Assembly: GCF_030674635.1 (NCBI RefSeq)
Contig: NZ_CP089978.1
Span: 1,674,001-1,738,000 of the forward strand
DNA from: Moraxella sp. ZY210820
GTDB taxonomy: Bacteria; Pseudomonadota; Gammaproteobacteria; Pseudomonadales; Moraxellaceae
Direction of reading: 5' to 3'
DNA: 64,000 bases
The notes beneath the pieces are model-generated. The model did not search any database, was not told where the DNA came from, and saw only the letters and a program-made list of their open reading frames with translations. Below are positions 9,609 through 18,655 of this stretch, one piece after another. The first letter of the stretch is position 1; each line of letters opens with the position of its first letter. The position numbers and the translations under genes are program-made.

Positions 9609-10418
9609 TCAACGTAATATTTCCGCCAATTCTTGACTTCTCCGCTCAGCATTTTTTACACCTTGTTGAATGCCTTGCCCTACGCCCAATTCATCAAAGG
9701 TTTCAATGGCTTTTTGCGTTGTACCATTAGGCGATGTTACATTTTTACGCAGTTGTGTTGGTGAATATTCACTTTGCATTGCCATTTGTGCGGAGCCGAG
9801 AGCCGTTTGTAAAGTCAGTTGTTTTACAGTTTGTTCATCAAGTCCCATATCAATACCTGCTTGTATCATTTGTTCCATCATATAGAAAAAATAAGCAGGT
9901 CCAGACCCTGAAATAGCCGTTACGGCATCTATTTCACGTTCATTTTTCACCCAAACCACTAAACCAATCGCCTGTAGAATCTGTGTTGCGATGTTTTTAT
10001 CATCAGCCGTTAAGTCATGGGCAAATGCACCACTCGCACCTAATTGCAATAAAGCAGGTGTATTTGGCATCACACGTACAATGCGTTTTGCACCGCCTAA
10101 TAATTGGCTAATGGTCTCAATTTCAATCCCTGCCATAATCGAAATGATGAGCTTATCATCACACAAGCCTGTCAATGGTGCAAGCACTTCCTTTGCCATC
10201 TGTGGTTTTACTGCAATTATGATAATATCTACGTGTTGAACCACAGCAACATTATCATTCAGTAATTGAATATTTTTTGATTGTAAAATTTCTCGTGTCG
10301 GTTGATAAGGTTCAGAAACCATAATTGATTGTTGATTAAAGCCTTGAGCGATTAAACCACCAATAATCGCCTGAGCCATATTACCGCCACCAATAAAACC
10401 AATTTTTTGTGTAAACAT
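9609..10418 (-). CDS. proC: Pyrroline-5-carboxylate reductase
   Basis: ProC catalyses the last step of proline synthesis, NAD(P)H-dependent reduction of pyrroline-5-carboxylate. The N-terminal Rossmann motif IGFIGGGNMAQAIIGGL is present, and the C-terminal dimerisation domain carries AVTAISGSGPAYFF and LRKNVTSPNGTTQKAI. The start MFTQKIGF at 10418 gives 269 residues and begins one base after the tilS stop; a start seven codons earlier, inside tilS, is possible. It is the last gene of a minus-strand cluster ppx-accA-tilS-proC. Confidence 0.94.
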   Translation of the reverse strand: MFTQKIGFIGGGNMAQAIIGGLIAQGFNQQSIMVSEPYQPTREILQSKNIQLLNDNVAVVQHVDIIIIAVKPQMAKEVLAPLTGLCDDKLIISIMAGIEIETISQLLGGAKRIVRVMPNTPALLQLGASGAFAHDLTADDKNIATQILQAIGLVVWVKNEREIDAVTAISGSGPAYFFYMMEQMIQAGIDMGLDEQTVKQLTLQTALGSAQMAMQSEYSPTQLRKNVTSPNGTTQKAIETFDELGVGQGIQQGVKNAERRSQELAEILR

Positions 10419-10419
10419 A

Positions 10420-11784
10420 TTACGATGCTCTATTTTCATTAGCCATAGGCAAGCAACCGTCTTTTTCTACAAAATCCGATTGAGCCAAAATAAATCGATT
10501 AGGGATAAAAACACCCAATAATTGACCATTAAAATATAAAAATTGGATACTTAACCGCCACCATACAGGAATTTTATACTCTTGGCAAAATTTTTTAAAG
10601 GATTTCGAGCCTTGCCGTTGATGTAGGCTAATTTTTAAGCCATCAACCGCATTTTTTAGCTGTAAGGTTTGCCCTAATAATTGCCGAGATAATCCCCAAT
10701 GTCTAATGGATTGAATATTAAACAATCCTGTGGATAATTGTAGATTTATCCTCATGTTAAATATAAATTCTTGTTCTAATGGTTTTTGCTGAAATTGCAA
10801 CCATTGTTGATGATGATAACGGTATAATATTTGACCGTATCGCACATAATCATATTGTTGATAATGTAATCGAGCCTGAGCATCATCACGACTAGAAATG
10901 ACTTCTTGTTGCAAACGTTCAACCATATCAAAAGATGGGCGATATTCATGCTCTCCCTGCATAAATAGACTTAAAACTTGCCGTTGGCGTGCATGGCTAA
11001 GCAGTTGTAATTGAGAAATATTAAGTTGATGTTGATAACCACAACTTGCCCAATCTTGCACGGCGATTTCATATAAAATTTCATCAGCGTCTTGCATAAT
11101 CTGACTGGTACGAGTCAGTGCATTTTGCATTTGTGGAAAGCGTTGTTCCAATACATGCCACAAAGTTTTACGACACCATATTCTGTCAAACTGTTCATCA
11201 TCATTCATTGGGTCATGCACAAAATCTAGTTGTAGTTGTTCTGCCCATTGTGTGAGTTGTTGTCGTGAATAATGTAAAAAAGGTCGCCAAATAAAATATT
11301 GTTGTTGCTGACGATATTCGCAATATTTCATTGCACCCAAACCACGTACGCCCGTACCAGAAAGCAAACGTAACATCAGCGTTTCAGCTTGGTCTTGTTG
11401 ATGATGTGCCAAAATCAGTACATCTTGTGGGGATAATAATTGTGCAAATGCCTGATAACGTGCAATCCGTGCCTGTTGTTCAACATTTCCATCGGCAACA
11501 TCTACAGTAATACATTGAAATTTAAGCTGATAATTTTGACAAAATTGGGCGATATGCTCGCCCCACCACTCACTATCTGCCTGTAATTGATGATTGATAT
11601 AAACCACGCACAAACGTTCTGCACAAATATCAGCCATCACTCGACACAATAATAAGGAATCCAAACCACCACTGCACGCCAACCAAAGTCGGCTGTGTGA
11701 TGGAAATTGTGCTAATTGATTTAAGACAGATTGCCTAAACTGACACTGCCAAACTTCATTAAACGTTGATAACGTGCTTCGCAT
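10420..11784 (-). CDS. tilS: tRNA(Ile)-lysidine synthetase
   Basis: TilS ligates lysine to C34 of the minor tRNA-Ile, changing its decoding from AUG to AUA; it is essential in most bacteria. The N-terminal PP-loop ATP-binding motif SGGLDS is at residues 38-43, followed by INHQLQADS and the [21 protein letters not shown] segment. The C-terminal part resembles the TilS substrate-binding domains and brings the length to 454. The only usable ATG lies inside the 3' end of accA, giving a 64-base out-of-phase overlap, so translation of the two genes is probably coupled. Confidence 0.92.
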   Translation of the reverse strand: MRSTLSTFNEVWQCQFRQSVLNQLAQFPSHSRLWLACSGGLDSLLLCRVMADICAERLCVVYINHQLQADSEWWGEHIAQFCQNYQLKFQCITVDVADGNVEQQARIARYQAFAQLLSPQDVLILAHHQQDQAETLMLRLLSGTGVRGLGAMKYCEYRQQQQYFIWRPFLHYSRQQLTQWAEQLQLDFVHDPMNDDEQFDRIWCRKTLWHVLEQRFPQMQNALTRTSQIMQDADEILYEIAVQDWASCGYQHQLNISQLQLLSHARQRQVLSLFMQGEHEYRPSFDMVERLQQEVISSRDDAQARLHYQQYDYVRYGQILYRYHHQQWLQFQQKPLEQEFIFNMRINLQLSTGLFNIQSIRHWGLSRQLLGQTLQLKNAVDGLKISLHQRQGSKSFKKFCQEYKIPVWWRLSIQFLYFNGQLLGVFIPNRFILAQSDFVEKDGCLPMANENRAS

Positions 11785-12578
11785 CGTTGGTTTGCGTCCA
11801 TTTCCTGCAATTCTGCTAAGGTCTTTTTCAGTTGTTTTTTCAAGCGTTTCATGACTTTCTCTGCTTCAAGATGGGCTCCATCGCCTTCATCAATCACATA
11901 TTCCGCAATGCCAATTTCATGTAAACGATGAGCAGTTAAAGCCAATGCTTCACTGGCTTGCTCTGCTTTTTCTGCCGAACGCCATAAAATTGATGCACAA
12001 CCTTCAGGTGAAATCACTGAATATGTGCTATTTGACAACATAATCACCACATCAGACACACCAATCGCCAATGCACCACCTGAACCACCTTCACCAATTA
12101 CAGTCGCAATCACAGGCACTTTTAAATCGGATAATTGCTCAAGGCTTGTTGCAATGGCTTCTGCTTGTCCACGTTCTTCCGCACCACGCCCCGGATAAGC
12201 CCCAGCGGTATCAATAAAGGTCAAAACAGGCAGATTAAAACGCTCCGCCAATGCACATAAACGCTGTGCTTTACGATAACCTTCAGGATTCGACATACCA
12301 AAATTATGCTTTAAACGTTCTTTAACAGTACGTCCTTTTTGTTGCCCAATCACCATCACAGGCTGACCATCAAAACGAGCCAAACCACCAATTAATGCAC
12401 CATCATCACCAAATAAACGATCACCATGCAATTCATCAAAATCGGTAAATAAGCCATCAACATAATCTAAAAATTGTGGACGCTCTGCATGACGTGCAAG
12501 TTGTACCGTTTGCCATGCATGAATATGCTGTTGCTCTGTTTTTTTAGCTTTTGCTTCTTTTTTCATTGTTTCACTCAA
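11721..12578 (-). CDS. accA: Acetyl-CoA carboxylase carboxyltransferase subunit alpha
   Basis: AccA and AccD form the carboxyltransferase that makes malonyl-CoA for fatty acid synthesis. The conserved segments [63 protein letters not shown] and [12 protein letters not shown] are all present. It is 285 residues, shorter than the 319 of E. coli because the N-terminal region is reduced; Acinetobacter AccA is similarly short, so this is not a truncation. An in-frame ATG at codon 5 is an alternative start. It lies 12 bases after ppx and overlaps tilS. Confidence 0.95.
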   Translation of the reverse strand: MSETMKKEAKAKKTEQQHIHAWQTVQLARHAERPQFLDYVDGLFTDFDELHGDRLFGDDGALIGGLARFDGQPVMVIGQQKGRTVKERLKHNFGMSNPEGYRKAQRLCALAERFNLPVLTFIDTAGAYPGRGAEERGQAEAIATSLEQLSDLKVPVIATVIGEGGSGGALAIGVSDVVIMLSNSTYSVISPEGCASILWRSAEKAEQASEALALTAHRLHEIGIAEYVIDEGDGAHLEAEKVMKRLKKQLKKTLAELQEMDANQRCEARYQRLMKFGSVSLGNLS

Positions 12579-12590
12579 CCTTTAAACAGC

Positions 12591-14102
12591 CTAACTGTTA
12601 AATTTTACCTCTAAGTGAATGCCCCAATTTTCAAATTGATGTTGCTCATCATGTAAATCTTCATACAATAATGACCAATCTTTTGCATCCCCTTCTACAC
12701 TGAGTTGCCATTGTTGCTCATTTTTCACTTTTAAAGCAATGGCAGGAAGCACCTGTTCACTACGACTGTGATTGATTAAAACTGCCAAACGCAATAACAA
12801 ACACAAATATAATAATCGTGATTGACCAACACTTAAAACTTGTAATTTACCTTCATTTTTCAATTTTCTACGATGATGTAAAACTAATTGCGATAAGTAA
12901 TTTTGGTCAATTTGTGAGAAACCTGCAATATCAGAATATTGCAATAAATATGCTCCATGACGATGATAACCATTATGGCTAATTGCTAAGCCAATCTCAT
13001 GCACATAGCCCGCACGACGTAATAAATCGCTATCATCATTCGATAATTTTAATTTCTCAGCCACTTGGTCAAACAGTTTTTGAGCTGTCATTACCACACG
13101 TTCAGCTTGTTTAGCATCAGCATTATAGCGACCAATTAAAGCTTGTACACTTCGGTCCCGAATATCTTCATGTTTAAAGCGTCCAAGCAAGTCATACATC
13201 ACACCTTCACGCAATGCACCATCAGAATAAATCAATTTGTCAATGTCTAATACTTCAAAAATTGCATATAAAATTGCCATACCTGCTGGCAAAACTGCTC
13301 GTCTGTCTTCTTTTAAACCTACAAAATCAATTTCAGAAACGTGTCTAAACTTCAAAAGTTTATCTTTTAATTTATATAAACCTTCTCGTGTGATGTTTTC
13401 TTGCTCATCAGCCAGCCCCATATTAATCATAATTTGGCGACAGGCTTTAATCGTACCACTAGAGCCAACAACTGTATCCCAACCTACAGCTTTATAAGTA
13501 TTAACAATACCAGCCAATTGTTTACACGCTTCCACAAAGGCTTTTTCAAAAGCTTTTTGGCTAATATCACCTTCTGGGAAATATTTCTTAGTAAAACTCA
13601 CACAACCTAATTGTAATGATTCCATTTGTAAAGGTTCAAATTGTTCACCGATAATAAATTCAGTCGAACCACCACCGATATCCATCACCAAACGGCGATT
13701 ACCATTCATCATGGTATGCGAAACACCTAAATAAATTAAACGTGCTTCTTCACGACCTGCAATAATTTCAATTGGTTTAGGCAAAATTTCCATCGCCTTT
13801 TGGATAAATTCGTGTCCATTTTTGGCTTGACGTAAAGCATTGGTTGCCACAATACGCAAACGATTGGGATTGACTGCTCCTAAACGTTGTACAAAACGTG
13901 ATAAACACGCCAAACCACGCTGTTGTGCTGTTTCAGTTAAATTACGATTTTCGTCTAAACCCGCTGCAAGCTGTACTTTTTCAGACATCGATACAACTTT
14001 TTTTACTTCACCATGATCTACACGAGCAATCGCTAAATGGAAACTATTTGACCCCATATCGATTGCTGCAAGTAATTCTTCATCAACCAAAAAATCAGAC
14101 AT
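12591..14102 (-). CDS. ppx: Exopolyphosphatase (Ppx/GppA family)
   Basis: Ppx removes terminal phosphates from polyphosphate; the related GppA acts on pppGpp. The actin-like ATPase-fold motifs are clear: AAIDMGSNSFHLAIARV near the N-terminus, IVATNALRQAKNG, and VMDIGGGSTEFIIG as the second phosphate loop. A C-terminal HD-like helical domain (about residues 310-500) includes AGYVHEIGLAISHNGYHRHGAYLL. The start MSDFLVDEEL at 14102 gives 503 residues, normal for Ppx (E. coli 513). It is the first gene of the minus-strand cluster. Ppx is favoured over GppA by length only. Confidence 0.88.
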   Translation of the reverse strand: MSDFLVDEELLAAIDMGSNSFHLAIARVDHGEVKKVVSMSEKVQLAAGLDENRNLTETAQQRGLACLSRFVQRLGAVNPNRLRIVATNALRQAKNGHEFIQKAMEILPKPIEIIAGREEARLIYLGVSHTMMNGNRRLVMDIGGGSTEFIIGEQFEPLQMESLQLGCVSFTKKYFPEGDISQKAFEKAFVEACKQLAGIVNTYKAVGWDTVVGSSGTIKACRQIMINMGLADEQENITREGLYKLKDKLLKFRHVSEIDFVGLKEDRRAVLPAGMAILYAIFEVLDIDKLIYSDGALREGVMYDLLGRFKHEDIRDRSVQALIGRYNADAKQAERVVMTAQKLFDQVAEKLKLSNDDSDLLRRAGYVHEIGLAISHNGYHRHGAYLLQYSDIAGFSQIDQNYLSQLVLHHRRKLKNEGKLQVLSVGQSRLLYLCLLLRLAVLINHSRSEQVLPAIALKVKNEQQWQLSVEGDAKDWSLLYEDLHDEQHQFENWGIHLEVKFNS

Positions 14103-14496
14103 GATTCTCAACACAAAATATCAAAATAAAATTATGGGATAGATTAAAACAATCTGCACTTTTTTTAAAGACTTTTTTGATAAAGAACCATGATTTTTTA
14201 TATATTTTGAGCATTTTATTCATAAAAATTCTTAGTATTAATCATTACACAATATAAAACATATGAGCAAATTATAGCAATAGTCAAATTAAATCTTTGC
14301 TTTATCGGATTTTTTTTAGATATAGTTCACATTAAGTGAAAAAAACTTAATTTACCCTATTGTCAAAACAATAACATTTCATTTATGATAAATTCATCAT
14401 TTATCCTATATTGCTCAAAAATAGTAACAGGATACTCGTTGAACAATGTGATTTAAATTAAATCACCATAGATTAAACTTTTTTAGGAGTCACAAC
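14103..14496. other. Divergent intergenic region between ppx and gltI
   Basis: About 390 bases of A+T-rich DNA holding the promoters for the leftward ppx cluster and the rightward glt genes. A candidate gltI promoter is listed at 14360-14389. A strong TTAGGAGT ribosome site stands just before the gltI ATG. I see no open frame, repeat or RNA gene. Confidence 0.5.
14360..14389 (+). promoter_or_regulatory. Candidate promoter of the glt genes
   Basis: TTGTCA (14360-14365) and TATGAT (14384-14389) with an 18-nt spacer, about 105 bases before the gltI start. Both boxes match the sigma-70 consensus at five of six positions. Confidence 0.45.
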
Positions 14497-15540
14497 ATGG
14501 CACTAAATATGAAACCTTTAGCTATCGCAACTCTTACCATGATGGCACTTGGCTTAACTGCGTGTAATAATGCTGAACAACCAAAAGCAAGCGGTGAAGC
14601 TACACCAGCAACAACTGAAAGCACATTAGATAAAATTAAAAAATCAGGTACAATCGTTTTAGGACACCGAGATTCATCAATTCCATTTTCTTATATCGCT
14701 GATAATCCAAATCAACCAGTGGGTTATGCACATGACTTACAATTAAAAGTGGTTGAAGCCGTAAAACAAAAATTAGGTATGCCTGACCTAAAAGTGCGTT
14801 ATAACCTTGTTACCTCACAAACACGTATACCATTGGTACAAAATGGTACAGTAGATTTAGAATGTGGTTCAACAACGAACAACCCTGAACGTCAGCAACA
14901 AGTTGATTTCTCTGTTGGTTTCTTTGAAATCGGTACTCGTTTATTAGTAGCAAAAGATTCTCCTATTAAAGATTTTGCTGACTTAAAAGGAAAAACTTTA
15001 GTAACAACTGCAGGCACTACATCTGAACGTTATATCCGTAAATATAATGAAGATAACAAATTAAATATCAACATTATTTCTGCAAAAGACCACGGCGAAG
15101 CATTCTTAATGCTTGAAAATGGTCGTGCTGAAGCATTTATGATGGACGATGTATTATTGGCAGGCGAAAAAGCAAAATCGAAAGACCCAAGCAAATGGGA
15201 AATCGTAGGTACACCACAAACTTTCGAAATTTATGGCTGTATGATGCGTAAAGGCGATACTGCATTTAAAGAAGTAGTTGATGGTGCATTAAAAGAAACC
15301 TATAAATCAGGTGAAATTAACAAGATTTATGAGCAATGGTTTACAAGCCCAATTCCACCAAAAAATGTGAATATGAGCTTTGCTATGTCTGATAACTTAA
15401 AAGAGTTATTGGCAAATCCACATGATGGCGACCAACCTAAAAAAGCTGGTGATACTCCAGCCGAAGCTCCAAAAACTGAAGAAAAGCCAGCTGAACAAGT
15501 AGCAAATAAACCTGCTGATGCTCAAACTGCAAAACAGTAA
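14497..15540 (+). CDS. gltI: Glutamate/aspartate ABC transporter, substrate-binding lipoprotein
   Basis: Periplasmic amino-acid binding protein of the SBP_bac_3 family. It is a lipoprotein here: signal peptide with lipobox LTAC and Cys at residue 23. The core domain (about residues 45-285) shows GHRDSSIPFSYI, QNGTVDLECGSTTNNPERQQ and ENGRAEAFMMDD, segments typical of GltI/DEBP proteins binding acidic amino acids. Residues about 305-347 form a Pro/Ala/Glu/Lys-rich low-complexity tail absent from E. coli GltI. It is followed by the permeases gltJ and gltK and the ATPase gltL, but a strong hairpin at 15598-15664 separates it from gltJ, which would let the binding protein be made in excess. Confidence 0.9.
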   Translation: MALNMKPLAIATLTMMALGLTACNNAEQPKASGEATPATTESTLDKIKKSGTIVLGHRDSSIPFSYIADNPNQPVGYAHDLQLKVVEAVKQKLGMPDLKVRYNLVTSQTRIPLVQNGTVDLECGSTTNNPERQQQVDFSVGFFEIGTRLLVAKDSPIKDFADLKGKTLVTTAGTTSERYIRKYNEDNKLNINIISAKDHGEAFLMLENGRAEAFMMDDVLLAGEKAKSKDPSKWEIVGTPQTFEIYGCMMRKGDTAFKEVVDGALKETYKSGEINKIYEQWFTSPIPPKNVNMSFAMSDNLKELLANPHDGDQPKKAGDTPAEAPKTEEKPAEQVANKPADAQTAKQ

Positions 15541-15558
15541 TTCAAGCATAAACAACTT

Positions 15559-15594
15559 AAATTGCTTATTTTAAATTAATGAAATAAGCAATTT
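15559..15594 (+). terminator. Hairpin after gltI
   Basis: A perfect 13-bp stem (AAATTGCTTATTT / AAATAAGCAATTT) with a 10-nt loop, about 20 bases after the gltI stop. It lacks a long T run, so it may stabilise the gltI mRNA 3' end rather than terminate. Confidence 0.5.
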
Positions 15595-15597
15595 AAC

Positions 15598-15664
15598 AAA
15601 AACTAACCTAAGCCTGAGATTATAACAAGATGTTACCTATCTCAATGATTAGGTTAGTTTTTTT
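15598..15664 (+). terminator. Intercistronic terminator/attenuator between gltI and gltJ
   Basis: An outer stem AAACTAACCTAA / TTAGGTTAGTTT encloses a smaller stem (TGAGAT / ATCTCA) and ends in a run of seven T. It lies between the binding-protein gene and the permease genes of one transport operon and should reduce read-through to gltJKL. Confidence 0.7.
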
Positions 15665-15692
15665 AATTCAACCATTTCAAGAGAGATATGCT

Positions 15693-16433
15693 ATGAATTA
15701 TAACTGGAATTGGGGAGTACTCTTCCAATCAACAGGTGTTGGTAATGAACTATATTGGCATTGGCTAGTAACTGGCTTTGGTTGGTTATTACTGATTGGT
15801 AGTATTGGGTGGACAATTGCGATGGTTATTGGTACGGTACTTGGTATCATGCGTACTCTACCAAGCAAAACAGCACAAAATATTGCCATTGCTTATGTTG
15901 GTTTTTTTCGTAATATTCCATTATTAATCCAACTATTTTTTTGGTTTTATGTAGTACCAACTTTATTATCGCCAAGTTTACAAAAATGGTGGTATCAAGA
16001 TTTAAGCCCAAGCACGACTGCAATGTTATCAGCAAGTTTAGGTTTAGGCTTATTTACGGCAGCCCGTATTATCGAACAAGTGCGTACAGGTATTCAATCT
16101 CTGCCTAAAGGTCAATCAAATGCAGCTTATGCGTTAGGTTTTAGTACATCGCAAGTGTATCGTTATGTATTATTACCTCAAGGTTTCCGTGTGATTTTAC
16201 CACCTTTAAGCTCTGAATTAACCAACTGCTTTAAAAATGCTTCTGTAGCTTCATTAGTCGGTGTGGCTGAACTCATTAGTCAAACCAAAACTATTAGTGA
16301 ATACACGCAAAATAATTTTGAAGTTTATACTTATGCAACGATTATCTATTTGATTTTTAATTTAACGTTAATTTTCTTAATGGGTCGTTTAGAAAAACGT
16401 TTGCGTATTCCTGGACAAATTAGTGGGGGATAG
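15693..16433 (+). CDS. gltJ: Glutamate/aspartate ABC transporter permease GltJ
   Basis: Inner-membrane permease of the HisM/GltJ type, 246 residues from the ATG at 15693, which follows a GAGAGA ribosome site; a longer reading from 15630 would start inside the terminator stem. About five membrane helices are visible. The EAA loop that contacts the ATPase reads RTGIQSLPKGQSNAAYALGFS. GltK follows after only three bases, so the two are translated together and form a heterodimeric channel. Confidence 0.9.
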   Translation: MNYNWNWGVLFQSTGVGNELYWHWLVTGFGWLLLIGSIGWTIAMVIGTVLGIMRTLPSKTAQNIAIAYVGFFRNIPLLIQLFFWFYVVPTLLSPSLQKWWYQDLSPSTTAMLSASLGLGLFTAARIIEQVRTGIQSLPKGQSNAAYALGFSTSQVYRYVLLPQGFRVILPPLSSELTNCFKNASVASLVGVAELISQTKTISEYTQNNFEVYTYATIIYLIFNLTLIFLMGRLEKRLRIPGQISGG

Positions 16434-16436
16434 TGC

Positions 16437-17108
16437 ATGAATCTCGTTGAATTACAAACAGCTCTACCAACTTTGTGGAGCGGTTTAATGATTACCTTTA
16501 AGGTATTGGCTTTTGCTGTTGTTGGTGGTTTAGCACTTGGTACAGTATTGGCTCTAATGCGTTTATCGGGTCAAAAATGGTTATCCATTCCTGCAACATT
16601 GTACGTCAATTTTTTCCGCTCTGTTCCCTTACTGTTAGTCTTGTTATGGTTCTATTTCGCTGTACCAATGCTTTACAATTTAGTTACGGGTAGCTATTTA
16701 ACCATTGATACCAAATTTACTTCATGCGTAATTGCCTTTATGGTGTTTGAAGCAGCGTACTTTTCAGAAATCGTGCGTGCAGGTATTCAGTCGATTGGTA
16801 AAGGACAAATTAATGCAGCCAAAGCACTCGGTATGACCTATAGTCAAACCATGCGTTTAGTGATTTTGCCACAGGCATTCCGTAAAATGTTACCGTTGGT
16901 ATTACAACAAACCATTATTTTATTCCAAGATACCACCTTAGTATTTGCCATTGGGTTGGTTGATTTCTTCCGTGCAAGTTATGTTCGTGGCGAACTGATG
17001 GGCTTCTTAGAGCATTATATTTTATTGGCAGGATTCGTCTATTTTATGATTTGTTTTCCTGCTTCTATTCTGGTCAATCGCTTACAAAAACGTCTGCGTA
17101 TCCAATAA
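16437..17108 (+). CDS. gltK: Glutamate/aspartate ABC transporter permease GltK
   Basis: Second inner-membrane permease of the importer, 223 residues, with about five helices. The EAA loop reads VRAGIQSIGKGQINAAKALGMT, and the segment NFFRSVPLLLVLLWFYFAVP matches the GltK/GlnP family. It starts 3 bases after the gltJ stop and ends 23 bases before gltL. It pairs with GltJ in the membrane. Confidence 0.92.
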   Translation: MNLVELQTALPTLWSGLMITFKVLAFAVVGGLALGTVLALMRLSGQKWLSIPATLYVNFFRSVPLLLVLLWFYFAVPMLYNLVTGSYLTIDTKFTSCVIAFMVFEAAYFSEIVRAGIQSIGKGQINAAKALGMTYSQTMRLVILPQAFRKMLPLVLQQTIILFQDTTLVFAIGLVDFFRASYVRGELMGFLEHYILLAGFVYFMICFPASILVNRLQKRLRIQ

Positions 17109-17131
17109 CTTATTTTTAGAGATTTTCAATT

Positions 17132-17950
17132 ATGGCTGTTGTTACAAAAATTAATGAAACTACATGGCTCAATGAATTTGGCGGTTTAGTATCTAATGAA
17201 GGTCATGCTAGCAAAGAAATCATGATTAATATCAATAATATCAGCAAATGGTATGGCGATTTCAAAGTTTTAACTGATTGTACCGCACATATCCATAAAG
17301 GTGATGTAGTTGTAGTTTGTGGACCATCAGGTAGTGGTAAATCCACTTTAATTAAAACTGTAAATGGTTTAGAGCCGTTCCAAGCTGGTGAAATTTTAGT
17401 TGATGGTGTTTCTGTTGGTGATAAAAAAACTGACTTAGCAAAATTACGTAGTCGTGTGGGTATGGTCTTCCAACATTTTGAATTATTTCCACATTTATCG
17501 ATTACCGATAATTTGACTATTGCTCAAATTAAAGTGTTAGGTCGTAGTGAAGAGGAAGCCAAGAAAAAAGGCTTAGCTTATTTAGACCGTGTGGGTTTAT
17601 CAGCACATGCAAAAAAATTCCCTGCTGAATTATCAGGCGGTCAGCAACAACGTGTAGCAATCGCTCGTGCCTTGAGTATGGACCCGATTGCGATGTTATT
17701 TGACGAACCAACATCTGCCCTTGACCCAGAAATGATTCAAGAAGTATTAGAAGTGATGGTGGAACTCGCAAAAGAAGGTATGACCATGATGTGTGTAACA
17801 CATGAAATGGGTTTTGCTCGTCAAGTGGCAAACCGTATTATCTTTATGGACGGTGGTCATGTGGTAGAGAACTGTAGTCGTGAAGAGTTTTTCTCAGGTG
17901 CAAGAAGTGAGCGTGCGAAAGACTTCTTATCTAAAATTTTAAACCATTAA
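17132..17950 (+). CDS. gltL: Glutamate/aspartate ABC transporter ATP-binding protein GltL
   Basis: ATPase of the importer. Walker A is GPSGSGKST, the Q-loop lies in VGMVFQHFELFP, the signature is LSGGQQQR, Walker B is AMLFDEPTSALDP and the H-loop is CVTHEMGFA. The first 30 residues precede the usual GltL start; an in-frame ATG at 17222 (MININNISKWYG) would give the normal 242-residue protein. Neither start has a strong ribosome site, so the start is uncertain. It is last in the operon and is followed by a terminator. Confidence 0.92.
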   Translation: MAVVTKINETTWLNEFGGLVSNEGHASKEIMININNISKWYGDFKVLTDCTAHIHKGDVVVVCGPSGSGKSTLIKTVNGLEPFQAGEILVDGVSVGDKKTDLAKLRSRVGMVFQHFELFPHLSITDNLTIAQIKVLGRSEEEAKKKGLAYLDRVGLSAHAKKFPAELSGGQQQRVAIARALSMDPIAMLFDEPTSALDPEMIQEVLEVMVELAKEGMTMMCVTHEMGFARQVANRIIFMDGGHVVENCSREEFFSGARSERAKDFLSKILNH

Positions 17951-17957
17951 TCATCTT

Positions 17958-17987
17958 AAAAAGCTAGTGGATTTCCATTAGCTTTTT
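17958..17987 (+). terminator. Terminator of the glt operon
   Basis: AAAAAGCTAGTGG pairs with CCATTAGCTTTTT (one G-T wobble) around a 4-nt loop, 7 bases after the gltL stop, ending in a T run. Confidence 0.85.
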
Positions 17988-18120
17988 AATTTTTAAGCAT
18001 ATTTAATACAAACTTTACCAATCCAATAAGGATTATCACAAAAGACAATTAGACAAAATTTATAAAACCCTTGAAAATAGTCGGAATGTCTCAATATATA
18101 ACTCAAATCATTGAGTAATC

Positions 18121-18150
18121 TTACTAAGCAGTAAAAATAATGACTATAAT
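18121..18150 (+). promoter_or_regulatory. Candidate trxA promoter
   Basis: A consensus -10 TATAAT at 18145-18150 with a weak -35 TTACTA at 18121-18126 (18-nt spacer), 42 bases before the trxA ATG. Confidence 0.4.
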
Positions 18151-18192
18151 ATTTTTATTGTTTAGTAAATTTAAGAAATCTTTGGAGTTTCC

Positions 18193-18516
18193 ATGTCAAA
18201 TATTATTTACGTTACTGACGCTAGCTTTAAGCAAGATGTTGTTGAAAATAACCTTCCTGTATTGGTTGATTTTTGGGCAGAATGGTGCGGGCCTTGTAAA
18301 CAAATTGCACCCACTTTAGAGGATTTAGCAACTGAATATGCTGGTAAAGTAACGATCGCTAAGGTTGATGTTACGGCTAACCAAGAAGTATTTGCAAGTT
18401 TAGGTTTGCGTAATATTCCTGCTTTAATTATGTTTAAAGATGGTCAGCCTGTTGCAAAACAAATTGGTGCCGTACCAAAACCTGCTTTAAAACAATTTAT
18501 CGATGCAAATATCTAA
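18193..18516 (+). CDS. trxA: Thioredoxin
   Basis: A small cytoplasmic disulfide reductase that serves ribonucleotide reductase, peroxiredoxins and methionine sulfoxide reductase. The active site WCGPC is at residues 31-35, and the conserved cis-proline region reads RNIPALIMF. Length is 107, the standard for bacterial TrxA. It has its own promoter candidate and a terminator directly downstream. Gene order trxA then rho is seen in other gammaproteobacteria; here one extra gene stands between them. Confidence 0.96.
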   Translation: MSNIIYVTDASFKQDVVENNLPVLVDFWAEWCGPCKQIAPTLEDLATEYAGKVTIAKVDVTANQEVFASLGLRNIPALIMFKDGQPVAKQIGAVPKPALKQFIDANI

Positions 18517-18543
18517 TTTACATTAAATGATAAATGCTTGAAC

Positions 18544-18575
18544 ATACGCTATCAAAATATGGTAGCGTATTTTTT
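18544..18575 (+). terminator. Terminator of trxA
   Basis: ATACGCTATC pairs with GGTAGCGTAT (10 bp, one wobble) and is followed by TTTTT. Confidence 0.8.
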
Positions 18576-18655
18576 ATGCGATATATCAATAATAATTCTC
18601 TTTACTCTTTATAATGATTTTTGTAGTATAGTCCAATATCCAATGGAGTTATACA

